A DNA stretch of 55,478 bases from an uncultured bacterium (lineage in GTDB: Bacteria > Cyanobacteriota > Vampirovibrionia > Gastranaerophilales > Gastranaerophilaceae): contig CASERN010000004.1 in assembly GCA_949290355.1 (NCBI GenBank), positions 1 to 55,478 on the forward strand, written 5' to 3'. The position numbers and the translations under genes are program-made. Each line of letters begins with the position of its first letter. Within the stretch, counting starts at the first letter, position 1. This document shows positions 43,093 through 51,291 of the stretch, piece by piece. The notes beneath the pieces were generated by a model, which searched no databases, was not told where the DNA came from, and saw only the letters and a program-made list of their open reading frames with translations.

Positions 43093-43806
43093 ATGTTGGA
43101 GCTATTTGTAACAGGTGCAGATAAAAATTCCGCAAAAATGTTTGTAACAGCAGGTCTTACTGCAACAATGCAGAGTCTTGGATATTCTTGTGCTGTTTAT
43201 AAACCTGTTGAGACTGGAGCAATTGAGAAAAACGGTTTTTTACAGTCAAAAGAATCAGCTTTTATAAAATTTGTTGATCCATATATTAAAACTTATAATT
43301 CATATTTATTGAAAGATTCTTCCACCCCTTTGATTGCAGCAGCAAAAATAGGGTTAACGATTGATAAAAATATAATATTAAAAGATTTTCAAAAAATTCA
43401 AGATGTTAATGAATGTATGATCGTTGATGGTGTTTCAGGACTTACGGTGCCATTGAACAAAAATTTTTTAGAAGAAGATATGATAAAAATTCTTGACTTA
43501 CCCTTACTTTTAATTGTTTCTGCAAAAGATACATCTATTGATAATATTTTGTTGATAATAAATCATGCAAAAGAAACAGGTATAAATTTTAGAGGTGTTA
43601 TATTAACAAATTATCCAACCAATACAGATGATGTAAATATAAAATTAATGCCGAGATTAATTGAAGAGTATACAGGTGTAAAAATTTTAGGGGTTCTTCC
43701 GGAATTTTCTTTAAATATAAATCCAAATGATTTGATTATGGAAATTCTTAATGGTGTTGATATAGAAGGTGTGTTTAATATAAAGATTGCAAAACTACAA
43801 ATGTAA
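43093..43806 (+). CDS. bioD: Dethiobiotin synthetase-like protein with altered P-loop
   Basis: A 237-residue protein of the BioD fold. KPVETGA and the order of later motifs fit dethiobiotin synthetase, the ATP-dependent penultimate step of biotin synthesis. The Walker A loop, usually GTDTxVGKT, reads GADKNSAKM (residues 8-16): Lys is kept, while the Gly before it and the Thr after it are lost. The usual EGAGGLLVPL reads DGVSGLTVPL. It may be inactive, use ATP differently, or have another substrate. No other bio genes are adjacent. Leaderless promoter geometry. Confidence 0.75.
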   Translation: MLELFVTGADKNSAKMFVTAGLTATMQSLGYSCAVYKPVETGAIEKNGFLQSKESAFIKFVDPYIKTYNSYLLKDSSTPLIAAAKIGLTIDKNIILKDFQKIQDVNECMIVDGVSGLTVPLNKNFLEEDMIKILDLPLLLIVSAKDTSIDNILLIINHAKETGINFRGVILTNYPTNTDDVNIKLMPRLIEEYTGVKILGVLPEFSLNINPNDLIMEILNGVDIEGVFNIKIAKLQM

Positions 43807-43907
43807 TAATTCTTAATAAAAGCTTTTAATGTTTATTTTACACGGTTACAATACCCAAGAATAAAAAAATATAAAATATATAGGCAAAAATAAAGAATCA
43901 CATGTTT

Positions 43908-43913
43908 TATAAT
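43908..43913 (+). promoter_or_regulatory. -10 element of the gene at 43945
   Basis: TATAAT lies 31 nt before the start codon, giving a leader of about 25 nt that contains the AAAGG ribosome-binding site. The rest of 43807-43944 is A/T-rich without an ORF. Confidence 0.5.
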
Positions 43914-43944
43914 AAATAACGTGTGTAAACTGAAAGGTAAATCA

Positions 43945-44697
43945 ATGTCATCAATTACTCCAATTGGGAATTTTTATCAAAAAATAGAAGCTTATAAAAA
44001 ATATTTGCAAAACAATCGTCCTTCAACTATGACAGATGCTCAATTTAATGAACAAGTTGAACGTTATACTATTGGTTTGCAACAAGATGAATTTAAAATG
44101 TCAAATAAAGTAAATGGCAAAGAATTTGCTAAAAATCTGGCAATGGAAAAAAATGGAACCGCAAAAGTAATTGAAGAACAAAAGTTTGCGCAAGCTTTAG
44201 AACAGGAAAAACAATGGCTGGAAGCTTCTCATCAGTCAAAAACTCCTCAAGGTGTGCAAGTTGATAGACATAGTGCACAAGCTATTAAAGAACGTCAATT
44301 AGGTTCGCAATTAAAAGGAAAAATAAAAGAAGTTTCTCATATAGAAAATCTTGAAAAGCGTGCTAAAATCGGTAATGCTTCATCTGCAAAAAGAGCTAAA
44401 ATACAAAAACGTGCAGATAAACACGTAGAAAATATAATTAACAGAATTATGAAAAAATTACCTGATTATCAAACTTATCAAGATAAGGAAAATGCAAATA
44501 AAGTTCAAAGAAGAATTAGATATCCAGAAAATTTATCAATAAAAGCAACTGCAAATAAAGTAAAAACGCCTGCTAAATTACCAACAAAAGGTAAATTTGC
44601 AATGGCTGCAGCTGTATTAACTATTATTGGCGGTATATTTTATGCTAATTCAAATAAAACAGCGGAAAAAACTCAACAAATAAATGCAGTAGCATAA
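43945..44697 (+). CDS. Orphan basic coiled protein with C-terminal membrane anchor
   Basis: A 250-residue, Lys/Gln-rich protein. Start at ATG 43945 with AAAGG 7 nt upstream; the GTG at 43921 lacks a site. N-terminus MSSITPIGNFYQKIEAYKKY, long charged helices (KFAQALEQEKQWLEASHQSK; SSAKRAKIQKRADKHVENII), and a single hydrophobic segment close to the end (FAMAAAVLTIIGGIFYA), so it is probably tail-anchored. Function unknown. Confidence 0.65.
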   Translation: MSSITPIGNFYQKIEAYKKYLQNNRPSTMTDAQFNEQVERYTIGLQQDEFKMSNKVNGKEFAKNLAMEKNGTAKVIEEQKFAQALEQEKQWLEASHQSKTPQGVQVDRHSAQAIKERQLGSQLKGKIKEVSHIENLEKRAKIGNASSAKRAKIQKRADKHVENIINRIMKKLPDYQTYQDKENANKVQRRIRYPENLSIKATANKVKTPAKLPTKGKFAMAAAVLTIIGGIFYANSNKTAEKTQQINAVA

Positions 44698-44788
44698 AAG
44701 ATTGTAACGAATTGTAATATTATATACTTTTTATATAATAAAAAGTCAATTTTTTCGTTACAAACTTTTTTATATAAATATAAAGAGG

Positions 44789-44800
44789 TATAATAATTTT
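44789..44800 (+). promoter_or_regulatory. Promoter of the small gene at 44801, leaderless geometry
   Basis: TATAAT (44789-44794) and 6 nt (AATTTT) before ATG 44801. AGAGG overlaps the -10 and would not be in the transcript. Confidence 0.6.
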
Positions 44801-44965
44801 ATGGATAAGAGAGATTTTACCGTAATTGAAAGAGAAACAACAAAAACAGAAGAAAAGGTTCAAAAGAAAACAGTTCTTCAAACAAATCCTATTGTGAAAA
44901 AATTTGTGGAATTTCATCAGGAAAATATCGGTAAATTCAATGTGAAAGATTTGTTCAAAAAATAA
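44801..44965 (+). CDS. Small charged protein (54 residues) upstream of prmC
   Basis: MDKRDFTVIERETTKTEEKV starts a 54-residue, highly charged protein ending in NVKDLFKK. Its stop overlaps the next start as TAATG, so translation of the two is coupled. -10 TATAAT lies exactly 6 nt before the ATG. Too short to assign; gene structure and composition argue that it is real. Confidence 0.6.
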   Translation: MDKRDFTVIERETTKTEEKVQKKTVLQTNPIVKKFVEFHQENIGKFNVKDLFKK

Positions 44966-45462
44966 TGTACCAGATAAAAAATCAAATATATATAAATATG
45001 ACAAAAACACAGAAGTCTGCTCTGTGTAATTTTTTGCGTGCTTTAGTAAAAAAATCTCCTCAAATGAGTGTGAATGATATTTTTGATAAATTTCTGGATG
45101 ATGAAAAGTATTATTTGGAAATTAATAATCCTCATTTTGAATTTTTAGAAAATTATCTTGATGATGAAAAATTTTTAGAAGAAACTCTTTTGTATTTAAA
45201 AGAATGTAGAAAATATTATGACTACAAAAAAAAACAAGAACCAATAATACAAGCTCAAAAAGAATACGAAAAGAAAAAACGTGCATTTTTGCGTGAAGTA
45301 AAAATGTCGAAAGAACAACCAACTAAAAAACAACTTTATTATTACGATCGTTTGTGTAAGAAATATAATATAGAAAAGAAAGAATTAACATCTAAATTAA
45401 TGGCACGTGATGAAATTGATAAAATATTACAAGAGCACGATTGCCGAGAAATTATTGAGTAA
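44965..45462 (+). CDS. Orphan basic helical protein in the prmC operon
   Basis: A 165-residue, Lys/Glu-rich helical protein (MTKTQKSALCNFLRALVKKS after a short leader peptide; KYYDYKKKQEPIIQAQKEYE). Its ATG overlaps the stop of the 54-residue gene by one base. A second possible start is ATG 44998 (MTKTQ). The C-terminal third (KKQLYYYDRLCKKYNIEKKE) resembles a short nucleic-acid-binding helix pair. prmC follows 22 bp later. Function unknown. Confidence 0.65.
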   Translation: MYQIKNQIYINMTKTQKSALCNFLRALVKKSPQMSVNDIFDKFLDDEKYYLEINNPHFEFLENYLDDEKFLEETLLYLKECRKYYDYKKKQEPIIQAQKEYEKKKRAFLREVKMSKEQPTKKQLYYYDRLCKKYNIEKKELTSKLMARDEIDKILQEHDCREIIE

Positions 45463-45484
45463 TAGATAATGGTTTAAAAATAAT

Positions 45485-46318
45485 ATGAGTATTCAAGAAA
45501 TTGTAAAAATATTAACAGACAGCGGAATTGAAGTAAATGAAGCAAATGTGGAAGTAAAAATGCTTCTTGAACATTTTGTAAATTATGGTGTAAAGGATAT
45601 TATTTCAGGTAATAAGCTGACAAATGAAAAACTTGAATTAGTAAAGGAAAAAGCTGAGTTGAGAGCAAAAACAAGGCAGCCAATTCAACATATAATTGGT
45701 TATGCAGATTTTATGGGAGAAAAGTTTATTGTAAATCCATCAGTTTTGATTCCAAGAGATGAAACTGAGTTTTTGGTAAGAAAAGCAATAGATGTAATAA
45801 ATAAAAACAATTTTAAAATGGCTTTGGATGTCGGAACAGGTTCAGGCTGCATTGCCTGCATGATTGCAAAATTAACTCAATGCCAAATTATAGGTTTGGA
45901 TATTTCAAAAGATGCTTTAAATACAGCATTAGATAATGCATCAAGATTAAACCTTTTTAATAAAGCAATATTTAGAAAATCTGATATTTTCTCAAATGTA
46001 AAACCAAATGAAAGTTTTGATATTATAGTATCAAATCCGCCCTATATTCCTCCAAAAGAAAAAGAAAACATTCAAACAGAAGTTAAATTTGATCCAGAAC
46101 AAGCTCTTTTTACAAAAGATGAAAAAGGTTTGGAGTTTTATGAAAAAATAACAAAAGGTGCTCCAAAAATATTGAATCAAAGCGGATATTTATTATTTGA
46201 ACTTGGTATCGGGCAATCTAATGATGTAAAATCTATTATGGAAAATAACGGATTTAGGAATATTGAAATAATAAAAGATCTTGCAGGAATTGACAGAGTA
46301 ATATCAGGAAATTTATAA
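45485..46318 (+). CDS. prmC: Peptide chain release factor methyltransferase
   Basis: A 277-residue SAM-dependent enzyme that methylates the GGQ glutamine of release factors. N-terminal helical domain, then PIQHIIGYADFMGEKFIVNP and LIPRDETEFLV, SAM motif ALDVGTGSGCIACMIA (about residues 117-132), and the NPPYIPP catalytic motif near residue 182. Length is typical. It is last in the small operon started at 44801. No Shine-Dalgarno. Confidence 0.93.
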   Translation: MSIQEIVKILTDSGIEVNEANVEVKMLLEHFVNYGVKDIISGNKLTNEKLELVKEKAELRAKTRQPIQHIIGYADFMGEKFIVNPSVLIPRDETEFLVRKAIDVINKNNFKMALDVGTGSGCIACMIAKLTQCQIIGLDISKDALNTALDNASRLNLFNKAIFRKSDIFSNVKPNESFDIIVSNPPYIPPKEKENIQTEVKFDPEQALFTKDEKGLEFYEKITKGAPKILNQSGYLLFELGIGQSNDVKSIMENNGFRNIEIIKDLAGIDRVISGNL

Positions 46319-46483
46319 AAATATTTGAGATATAAAAGTAGAGATATATTAATAAGTTCAAAATGACGCCTTTGAACACTTGTATATTTTAAAAGTGCTA
46401 AAAAGAATATTTTTGAAAAAAAACAAAAATTATAAAAAATGCCATATTCAATAATTGTATGTTATATTTACGTACTTAGTGCA
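46319..46483. other. Featureless gap after prmC
   Basis: A/T-rich sequence without a supported ORF, repeat or convincing terminator for prmC. The tolC terminator lies just to its right. Confidence 0.5.
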
Positions 46484-46516
46484 AGAAAATGCCGGCAATA
46501 GTGAGACTTGCCGGCA
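46484..46516 (-). terminator. Intrinsic terminator of tolC
   Basis: TGCCGGCAA (46490-46498), 9-nt loop, TTGCCGGCA (46508-46516): a 9-bp GC-rich stem followed on the minus strand by TTTTCTT. It lies about 50 bp after the tolC stop. Confidence 0.8.
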
Positions 46517-46564
46517 CATTACTTTAATTTTCTTAAAGTAAAGAGGTGATGATTATATGTGAAT

Positions 46565-47977
46565 TTAGTTTACATAGTCATATGGTTTACTACCTGTAGC
46601 TTTGTATAAGCTGATTGCATCTGTCATACATTCAACTTTTTGTTGAGCAACAAGTTTTTCTATAGTTAATAGATTTTCTTGATATTGAATTAAATCAAGT
46701 TTAGAAATTGTACCTTGATTATATTTATGTTCATTAAATTTATAATCAGATTTTTCTAAATTATATTGTTTTGTGGTTTGTTGCATTTTTTCTTTATCAA
46801 GTTTAGAAGCAACTAAAGCATCGTTTACTTCTTGTATTGCTGTTAAATTAGTCTTGTAGTAGTCTTGTAAAATTCTTTCATAAGTAGCTTTTTTTAATCT
46901 CAAATTAGCAATCAAAGATCCACCTTGGAATAACGGAGTCATAAGACCTCCACCAAGACCCAGCAGCATATTTTTAGTAGTAAATAAACTGCCTAAATCT
47001 CCAGCATTGAATAATGCTCCGCCAAGTATGTTAATAGATGGCAAAAATTCTTTTTTTGCAACATTAACATCAATCCCTGCTTTTTCTACCATTAATTCAG
47101 CTCTCATATAATCAGGTCTTTGTGTGATAATTTCTGATGGAATTTGAGATGGTACAAAAATTTGGTAATTGATATCATCAAGAGAAGCTCTTTTTAAAGA
47201 ATTAGCGTTTTCCGGACTTTCTCCGATTAACACACACATTTGGTGTAGTAACTGCTCTCTGTTTTTCTTCAATTCAATTAAATCGGTTTGGCCTTGAACT
47301 AGTGCTTTATTAGCTTTTACTGTATCTGCAGTAGATGTAAGTCCTTCTTTATTGCTGGCAAGCATTAAATCATAAATTTCCTGTCTGATTTTTACGATTT
47401 GTTCTTGCAATGTAATCATTTTATCAAGATTTACAATATTAAAATATGTAGATCCAACAGCAGATACAACAGATATGTAGGCTGCTCTTTCATCTAATTT
47501 AGAGCCTTCGTAAAGTTTTTTTACTGCTTTTGTTTTATTATGATTTTTTAAGAAAATATCAGCCTCATATTGAACAATAATTGGCAATCCAAAACCAATA
47601 TCAGTACTGGTTGATCCAGGTGCTTTATACCATCCAGGTCCAAATCCTGCTACTGCACTTGGTAATTCATTTGCAAATTGAAGTTTTACATTTTGGTAAT
47701 ATTCTTCAACGTTAATTGTTGCCATTTTTAAATCATAATTGTTTAAAACAGCTTTTTTAATATATTCATTTAATAAATCATCATTAAAATTATTCCACCA
47801 ATTCATATTGATGTAAGTAAATTTATAATCATCAGAATTTTTTTTATTTTTAGATACCATGCTTTTGAATTGTTTTGGGGTTGCTGTTGATGGAGTATTA
47901 TTTTCAATAGCAAAAACAGGCATGGTATTAATACTAATAAAACTTATCAATAATGCTGTAGATATAACCTTTTTCAC
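46565..47977 (-). CDS. tolC: TolC/NodT-type outer-membrane efflux protein
   Basis: A 470-residue outer-membrane duct. Start chosen at GTG 47977: AAAGGA lies 8 nt upstream and it yields a compact signal peptide ((M)KKVISTALLISFISINTMPV). ATG 48010 would add 11 residues and is also possible, since the promoter at 48024-48052 would put the mRNA start only 7 nt before it. Features: INMNWWNNFNDDLLNEYIKK, EYEADIF-like (VQYEADIFLKNH), and the repeated TQRPDYMRAELMVEKA half. No lipobox Cys, unlike many NodT lipoproteins. It is divergent from marR-emrA-emrB and presumably is the exit duct for those pumps. Confidence 0.88.
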   Translation of the reverse strand: MKKVISTALLISFISINTMPVFAIENNTPSTATPKQFKSMVSKNKKNSDDYKFTYINMNWWNNFNDDLLNEYIKKAVLNNYDLKMATINVEEYYQNVKLQFANELPSAVAGFGPGWYKAPGSTSTDIGFGLPIIVQYEADIFLKNHNKTKAVKKLYEGSKLDERAAYISVVSAVGSTYFNIVNLDKMITLQEQIVKIRQEIYDLMLASNKEGLTSTADTVKANKALVQGQTDLIELKKNREQLLHQMCVLIGESPENANSLKRASLDDINYQIFVPSQIPSEIITQRPDYMRAELMVEKAGIDVNVAKKEFLPSINILGGALFNAGDLGSLFTTKNMLLGLGGGLMTPLFQGGSLIANLRLKKATYERILQDYYKTNLTAIQEVNDALVASKLDKEKMQQTTKQYNLEKSDYKFNEHKYNQGTISKLDLIQYQENLLTIEKLVAQQKVECMTDAISLYKATGSKPYDYVN

Positions 47978-48023
47978 TGTTTTTTGTCCTTTATTTTTAA
48001 ATACTTGCATTTTTAATAATCAT

Positions 48024-48072
48024 ATGTTAGCATATTAATGTTGTAAATGCAACAAATTTTTTTTACAACATT
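48024..48072. promoter_or_regulatory. Operator and promoter between tolC and marR
   Basis: Minus-strand promoter for tolC: -35 TTGCAT (48052-48047), 17-bp spacer, extended -10 TG-C-TAACAT (48032-48024). An exact 11-bp inverted repeat AATGTTGTAAA (48037-48047) and TTTACAACATT (48062-48072) spans the -35. A smaller one, TGTTG-N6-CAACA (48039-48054), lies inside. MarR binding here could repress both directions. Confidence 0.6.
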
Positions 48073-48097
48073 AAATAAAATAATAAAAGAGTCTATA

Positions 48098-48589
48098 ATG
48101 GAACAATTAGAAAAAGAAGAAATACAAAGATATACAGATAGTTTATATTATGAATTAGAACAAACAACAAAATTTTTTAGAGTTTTCTCTTTAAAATTCT
48201 TTAAAAAATTGAACGTAAACTTATCGCCAGACGAGTATGTAACAATTGAAACAATTTTGTGTAATGCTGGAATTTGTCAAAGAGATTTGGCAAAATTAAT
48301 ATTAAAAGATAGAGCAAACACAGGCAAAATATTAGATTCTTTAGAAGAAAAGGGGTATATTACAAGATTTGTAGATATGAAAAATAATCGTCTTGTAAGG
48401 AAAATGGGTGTAACAGAATCTGGGAAAGAAGTTTATGATTCAATTACAGAAAAATTACGTTTAGCAATAGATAAAATGAATGCAATGCCAGGCAGAAAAA
48501 ATATATCTGCAGAGGAAAAAGAATTATTAAGAGATATTTTAAAAAGATTTAGAGATAATCTAAGCAAAATGGTAGATATGCAAATATAA
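48098..48589 (+). CDS. MarR-family regulator of the efflux locus
   Basis: A 163-residue winged-helix regulator. The start is set at ATG 48098; the ATG at 48047 lies within the inverted repeat and adds unrelated residues. The DNA-binding region is LCNAGICQRDLAKLILKDRA to LEEKGYITRFVDMKNNRLVR (wing, about residues 62-105), flanked by N- and C-terminal dimerisation helices. It precedes emrA by 14 bp and diverges from tolC, so it likely represses both operons and is released by an efflux substrate. Confidence 0.9.
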   Translation: MEQLEKEEIQRYTDSLYYELEQTTKFFRVFSLKFFKKLNVNLSPDEYVTIETILCNAGICQRDLAKLILKDRANTGKILDSLEEKGYITRFVDMKNNRLVRKMGVTESGKEVYDSITEKLRLAIDKMNAMPGRKNISAEEKELLRDILKRFRDNLSKMVDMQI

Positions 48590-48603
48590 AAATGAGGTAT
48601 AAA

Positions 48604-49617
48604 ATGGAAGAACAAAACATGAATGTAGAGTCAGAAAATGTTCAAAAAGAAGAAGTAAAAAAAGAACACAAACCATTTAAACGTTATATTGCAATAGCAG
48701 TTGGGGCAATAGTTGCAATAGCTGCAGGTTTTGTAATTCATGATGCATTATTATATCAATCAACAGATGATGCTTATGTTGAAACAACAACAGTACAGGT
48801 AGCTCCAAGGGTAAGTGGTCAAATTACTGAAGTATATATAACTGATAACCAAAAAGTAAAAGAAGGGGATTTAGTTGCAAAAATTGATCCTGCTGATTAT
48901 GAAATAGCTCTAGCACAGGCAGAAGCAAAATATGAAAGAACTCTTTTAAATCAAAAAAATGCAAAAGCAAACTTCAAAGCAATGCAAACAAATATAGAAG
49001 TTGCAAAAAAAGATTTGGAAAGATATAAAAACTTGTATGCACAAGGTGCAGTCTCAAAACAAACCCTAGATGCAGCACAAGCAAAATATGATTCTGCTCA
49101 AGCAAATTTAACCCAAGCTGAAGAATCATTATTATCTCAAGGTGGAGGAAAAGTAGCGGATGCTGATTTGAGAGAAATTAAAGCTTTAAGAGATAAAGCA
49201 AAATTAAACTTATCATATACAAATATTTATGCTCCTCAATCAGGTACAGTATCATCAAGACGAGTAGAAAAAGGTATGTATGTAAATATCGGTTCTCCAT
49301 TATTTGTAATTGTTCCTGAAAATGTTTGGGTTGTAGCAAACTTTAAAGAAAATCAATTACGTCATATGAAACCGGGGCAGGAAGTTGATATTAAAATAGA
49401 TACTTACCCAAATAAAGTATTTAAAGGAAAAGTTGATAGTATTCAAAGAGCTTCAGGAGCCAAATCAAGTTTATTTCCACCTGAAAATGCTGTAGGATCA
49501 TTTGTAAAAATTGTTCAAAGAATTCCTGTAAAAATAGTCTTTACCGAAAAAATTGATCCGAATGAATACAGTATAATTCCTGGAATGTCTGTAGTTCCAA
49601 AAGTAAAAGTAAAATAA
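48604..49617 (+). CDS. emrA: EmrA-type periplasmic adaptor (membrane fusion protein)
   Basis: A 337-residue HlyD/EmrA-family adaptor linking an MFS pump to TolC. Start at 48604 with GAGG 7 nt upstream. One N-terminal membrane segment (YIAIAVGAIVAIAAGFVI), first lipoyl half STDDAYVETTTVQVAPRVSG, a coiled-coil hairpin (about residues 90-190, YAQGAVSKQTLDAAQAKYD), second lipoyl half and beta barrel (NIYAPQSGTVSSRRVEKGMY). Same operon as marR and both emrB genes. Confidence 0.93.
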   Translation: MEEQNMNVESENVQKEEVKKEHKPFKRYIAIAVGAIVAIAAGFVIHDALLYQSTDDAYVETTTVQVAPRVSGQITEVYITDNQKVKEGDLVAKIDPADYEIALAQAEAKYERTLLNQKNAKANFKAMQTNIEVAKKDLERYKNLYAQGAVSKQTLDAAQAKYDSAQANLTQAEESLLSQGGGKVADADLREIKALRDKAKLNLSYTNIYAPQSGTVSSRRVEKGMYVNIGSPLFVIVPENVWVVANFKENQLRHMKPGQEVDIKIDTYPNKVFKGKVDSIQRASGAKSSLFPPENAVGSFVKIVQRIPVKIVFTEKIDPNEYSIIPGMSVVPKVKVK

Positions 49618-49684
49618 TAAAATAAAAAAAAACGGACAAATTTGATAAAAAATCTGGTATAAGTCGACAAAAAGGATTACAAAC

Positions 49685-49707
49685 AAGGAGCCTTTATGGC
49701 TCCTTAA
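49685..49707 (+). promoter_or_regulatory. Hairpin with a three-codon minigene between emrA and emrB
   Basis: AAGGAGCC (49685-49692), TTTAT loop, GGCTCCTT (49698-49705). AAGGAG is placed 5 nt before ATG-GCT-CCT-TAA (49696-49707), a Met-Ala-Pro minigene. The true emrB start at 49727 has its own weaker AGGA. The hairpin lacks a T-run, so it is not a classical terminator. Confidence 0.4.
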
Positions 49708-49726
49708 ATAACAAAATAGGAAAAAT

Positions 49727-51277
49727 ATGTCTGCAGAACTAATTCAAGAAGAGTGGAAGCCTAAAACAAATCCGTGGTTAATAATTTTCCCTGTAATGTT
49801 AGCAACATTTATGTATGCATTAGATGAAACAGTTGCAAATGTTGCACTGCCGCATATTGCAGGGTCTTATTCCGTTAGCTCTCAAGAATCTATTTGGGTT
49901 TTGACAAGTTATTTAATGGCAAGTAGTATAGTTATTCCTATGATAGATTTTTTCTGTAAATTTTTTGGCAGGAAAAACTTTTTTATGTTAGGAGTATTTA
50001 TTTTTACAATAGCCTCTTTTCTTTGCGGGGTATCAAATTCTATTGGAATGATTGTAGTAGCAAGAGCACTACAAGGGTTGGGCGGCGGATGCCTTATGCC
50101 TATGGCTCAAGCGATAACTCTAGAATCATTTACTGGAGAAACAAGAAATAAAGCAATGGCTGTATTTGGTTTAGTTGTAATTGTAGCCCCTATTTTTGGA
50201 CCGGTTTTAGGTGGGTATATTACTGAAAATTGGTCTTGGCCTTATATTTTCTTTATTAATTTACCAGTTGGTTTTATTTGTATAGCATTAGCAAAACAAT
50301 TCTTAGAAGATCCGCCATATGTGCAAAAACAAAATAATATTCATTTGGATAAATGGGGTTTTTTATGGTTATGTGTTTGGCTAATTCCTTTACAGATAGT
50401 TTTTGATAAAGGTAATGATGCTGATTGGTTTAATGCAACTTGGATTTGTTGGTTAACAGCAATAGCTGTATCAGGTGCAGTTTTGTTTTTTTATACGCAG
50501 GTTAAAGGTAAAAATCCGCTTGTAAAATTAGATGTATTAAAAGATACCAATTATTTATTCGGTACAGTCATGTTAATATTAATTAATGCTGTTTTACTGG
50601 CATCTTTAGCGATATTACCACAAATGCTTCAATATATGTTGGGATATGATTCTTTTCTTAGCGGTTTAGCAATTATGCCCAGAGGATTAGGTTGTTTAAC
50701 AGCATTATTAATATTTGGCGGTCTTGGTGGCAGATTGAGTTATAGAACTTATGGTGTAATTGGTCTTATATGTTTAGGTATTGGCGGTTGGATGTTAGGG
50801 CTTTTAAATCTTGAAATAAATCCTATGAATATTGCAATACCTAATTATATATTCGGATTAGGACTTGTTTTTTCATTTATGCCTATTACAACTTTATCTT
50901 GTATTACAATCCGAAATGATCAAATGACAAACGCTTCCGGATTGCAGAATTTATTAAAAACGATTGGCGGTGCTATAGGTACCTCTTTAGTTGCAACAAT
51001 GATTTCAAGATTTTCACAAGTTCATCAACTTGGTCTTGTGAAAAATTTAAGTATTTCAAATCCTGTATTTATGGATAAATTGAATACATTATCAGGAACT
51101 TTTATTCATCAAGCAGGAGATATGATGAATTCTACTTATATGGCAGGTAAAATGCTATATAATCAGTTAATACAACAATCTACATTGTGTGCTTATATGA
51201 CAACTTTTAAAGTTTTTTCAATAGCTTGTTTTATTTTAATCCCATTTATGTTTTTATTAAAAGGTGAAAAAAGATAG
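49727..51277 (+). CDS. emrB: EmrB-type MFS drug exporter (first copy)
   Basis: A 516-residue DHA2-family proton antiporter with about fourteen membrane segments. Hallmarks are LDETVANVALPHIAGSYSVS (motif D1 region, about residues 30-49), LTSYLMASSIVIPM, RALQGLGGGCLMPMAQAI and FGPVLGGYITENWSWPYIFF (motif C). With EmrA and TolC it should form a tripartite pump expelling hydrophobic compounds across both membranes. The second copy follows 14 bp later. Confidence 0.94.
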   Translation: MSAELIQEEWKPKTNPWLIIFPVMLATFMYALDETVANVALPHIAGSYSVSSQESIWVLTSYLMASSIVIPMIDFFCKFFGRKNFFMLGVFIFTIASFLCGVSNSIGMIVVARALQGLGGGCLMPMAQAITLESFTGETRNKAMAVFGLVVIVAPIFGPVLGGYITENWSWPYIFFINLPVGFICIALAKQFLEDPPYVQKQNNIHLDKWGFLWLCVWLIPLQIVFDKGNDADWFNATWICWLTAIAVSGAVLFFYTQVKGKNPLVKLDVLKDTNYLFGTVMLILINAVLLASLAILPQMLQYMLGYDSFLSGLAIMPRGLGCLTALLIFGGLGGRLSYRTYGVIGLICLGIGGWMLGLLNLEINPMNIAIPNYIFGLGLVFSFMPITTLSCITIRNDQMTNASGLQNLLKTIGGAIGTSLVATMISRFSQVHQLGLVKNLSISNPVFMDKLNTLSGTFIHQAGDMMNSTYMAGKMLYNQLIQQSTLCAYMTTFKVFSIACFILIPFMFLLKGEKR

Positions 51278-51291
51278 GAAATCAAAAATAT

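Noticed and set aside
46549-46599. Short plus-strand ORF after AAAGAGG near the tolC stop
   Set aside because: It is antisense to the tolC 3' end, 16 codons, with too little space between ribosome-binding site and start.
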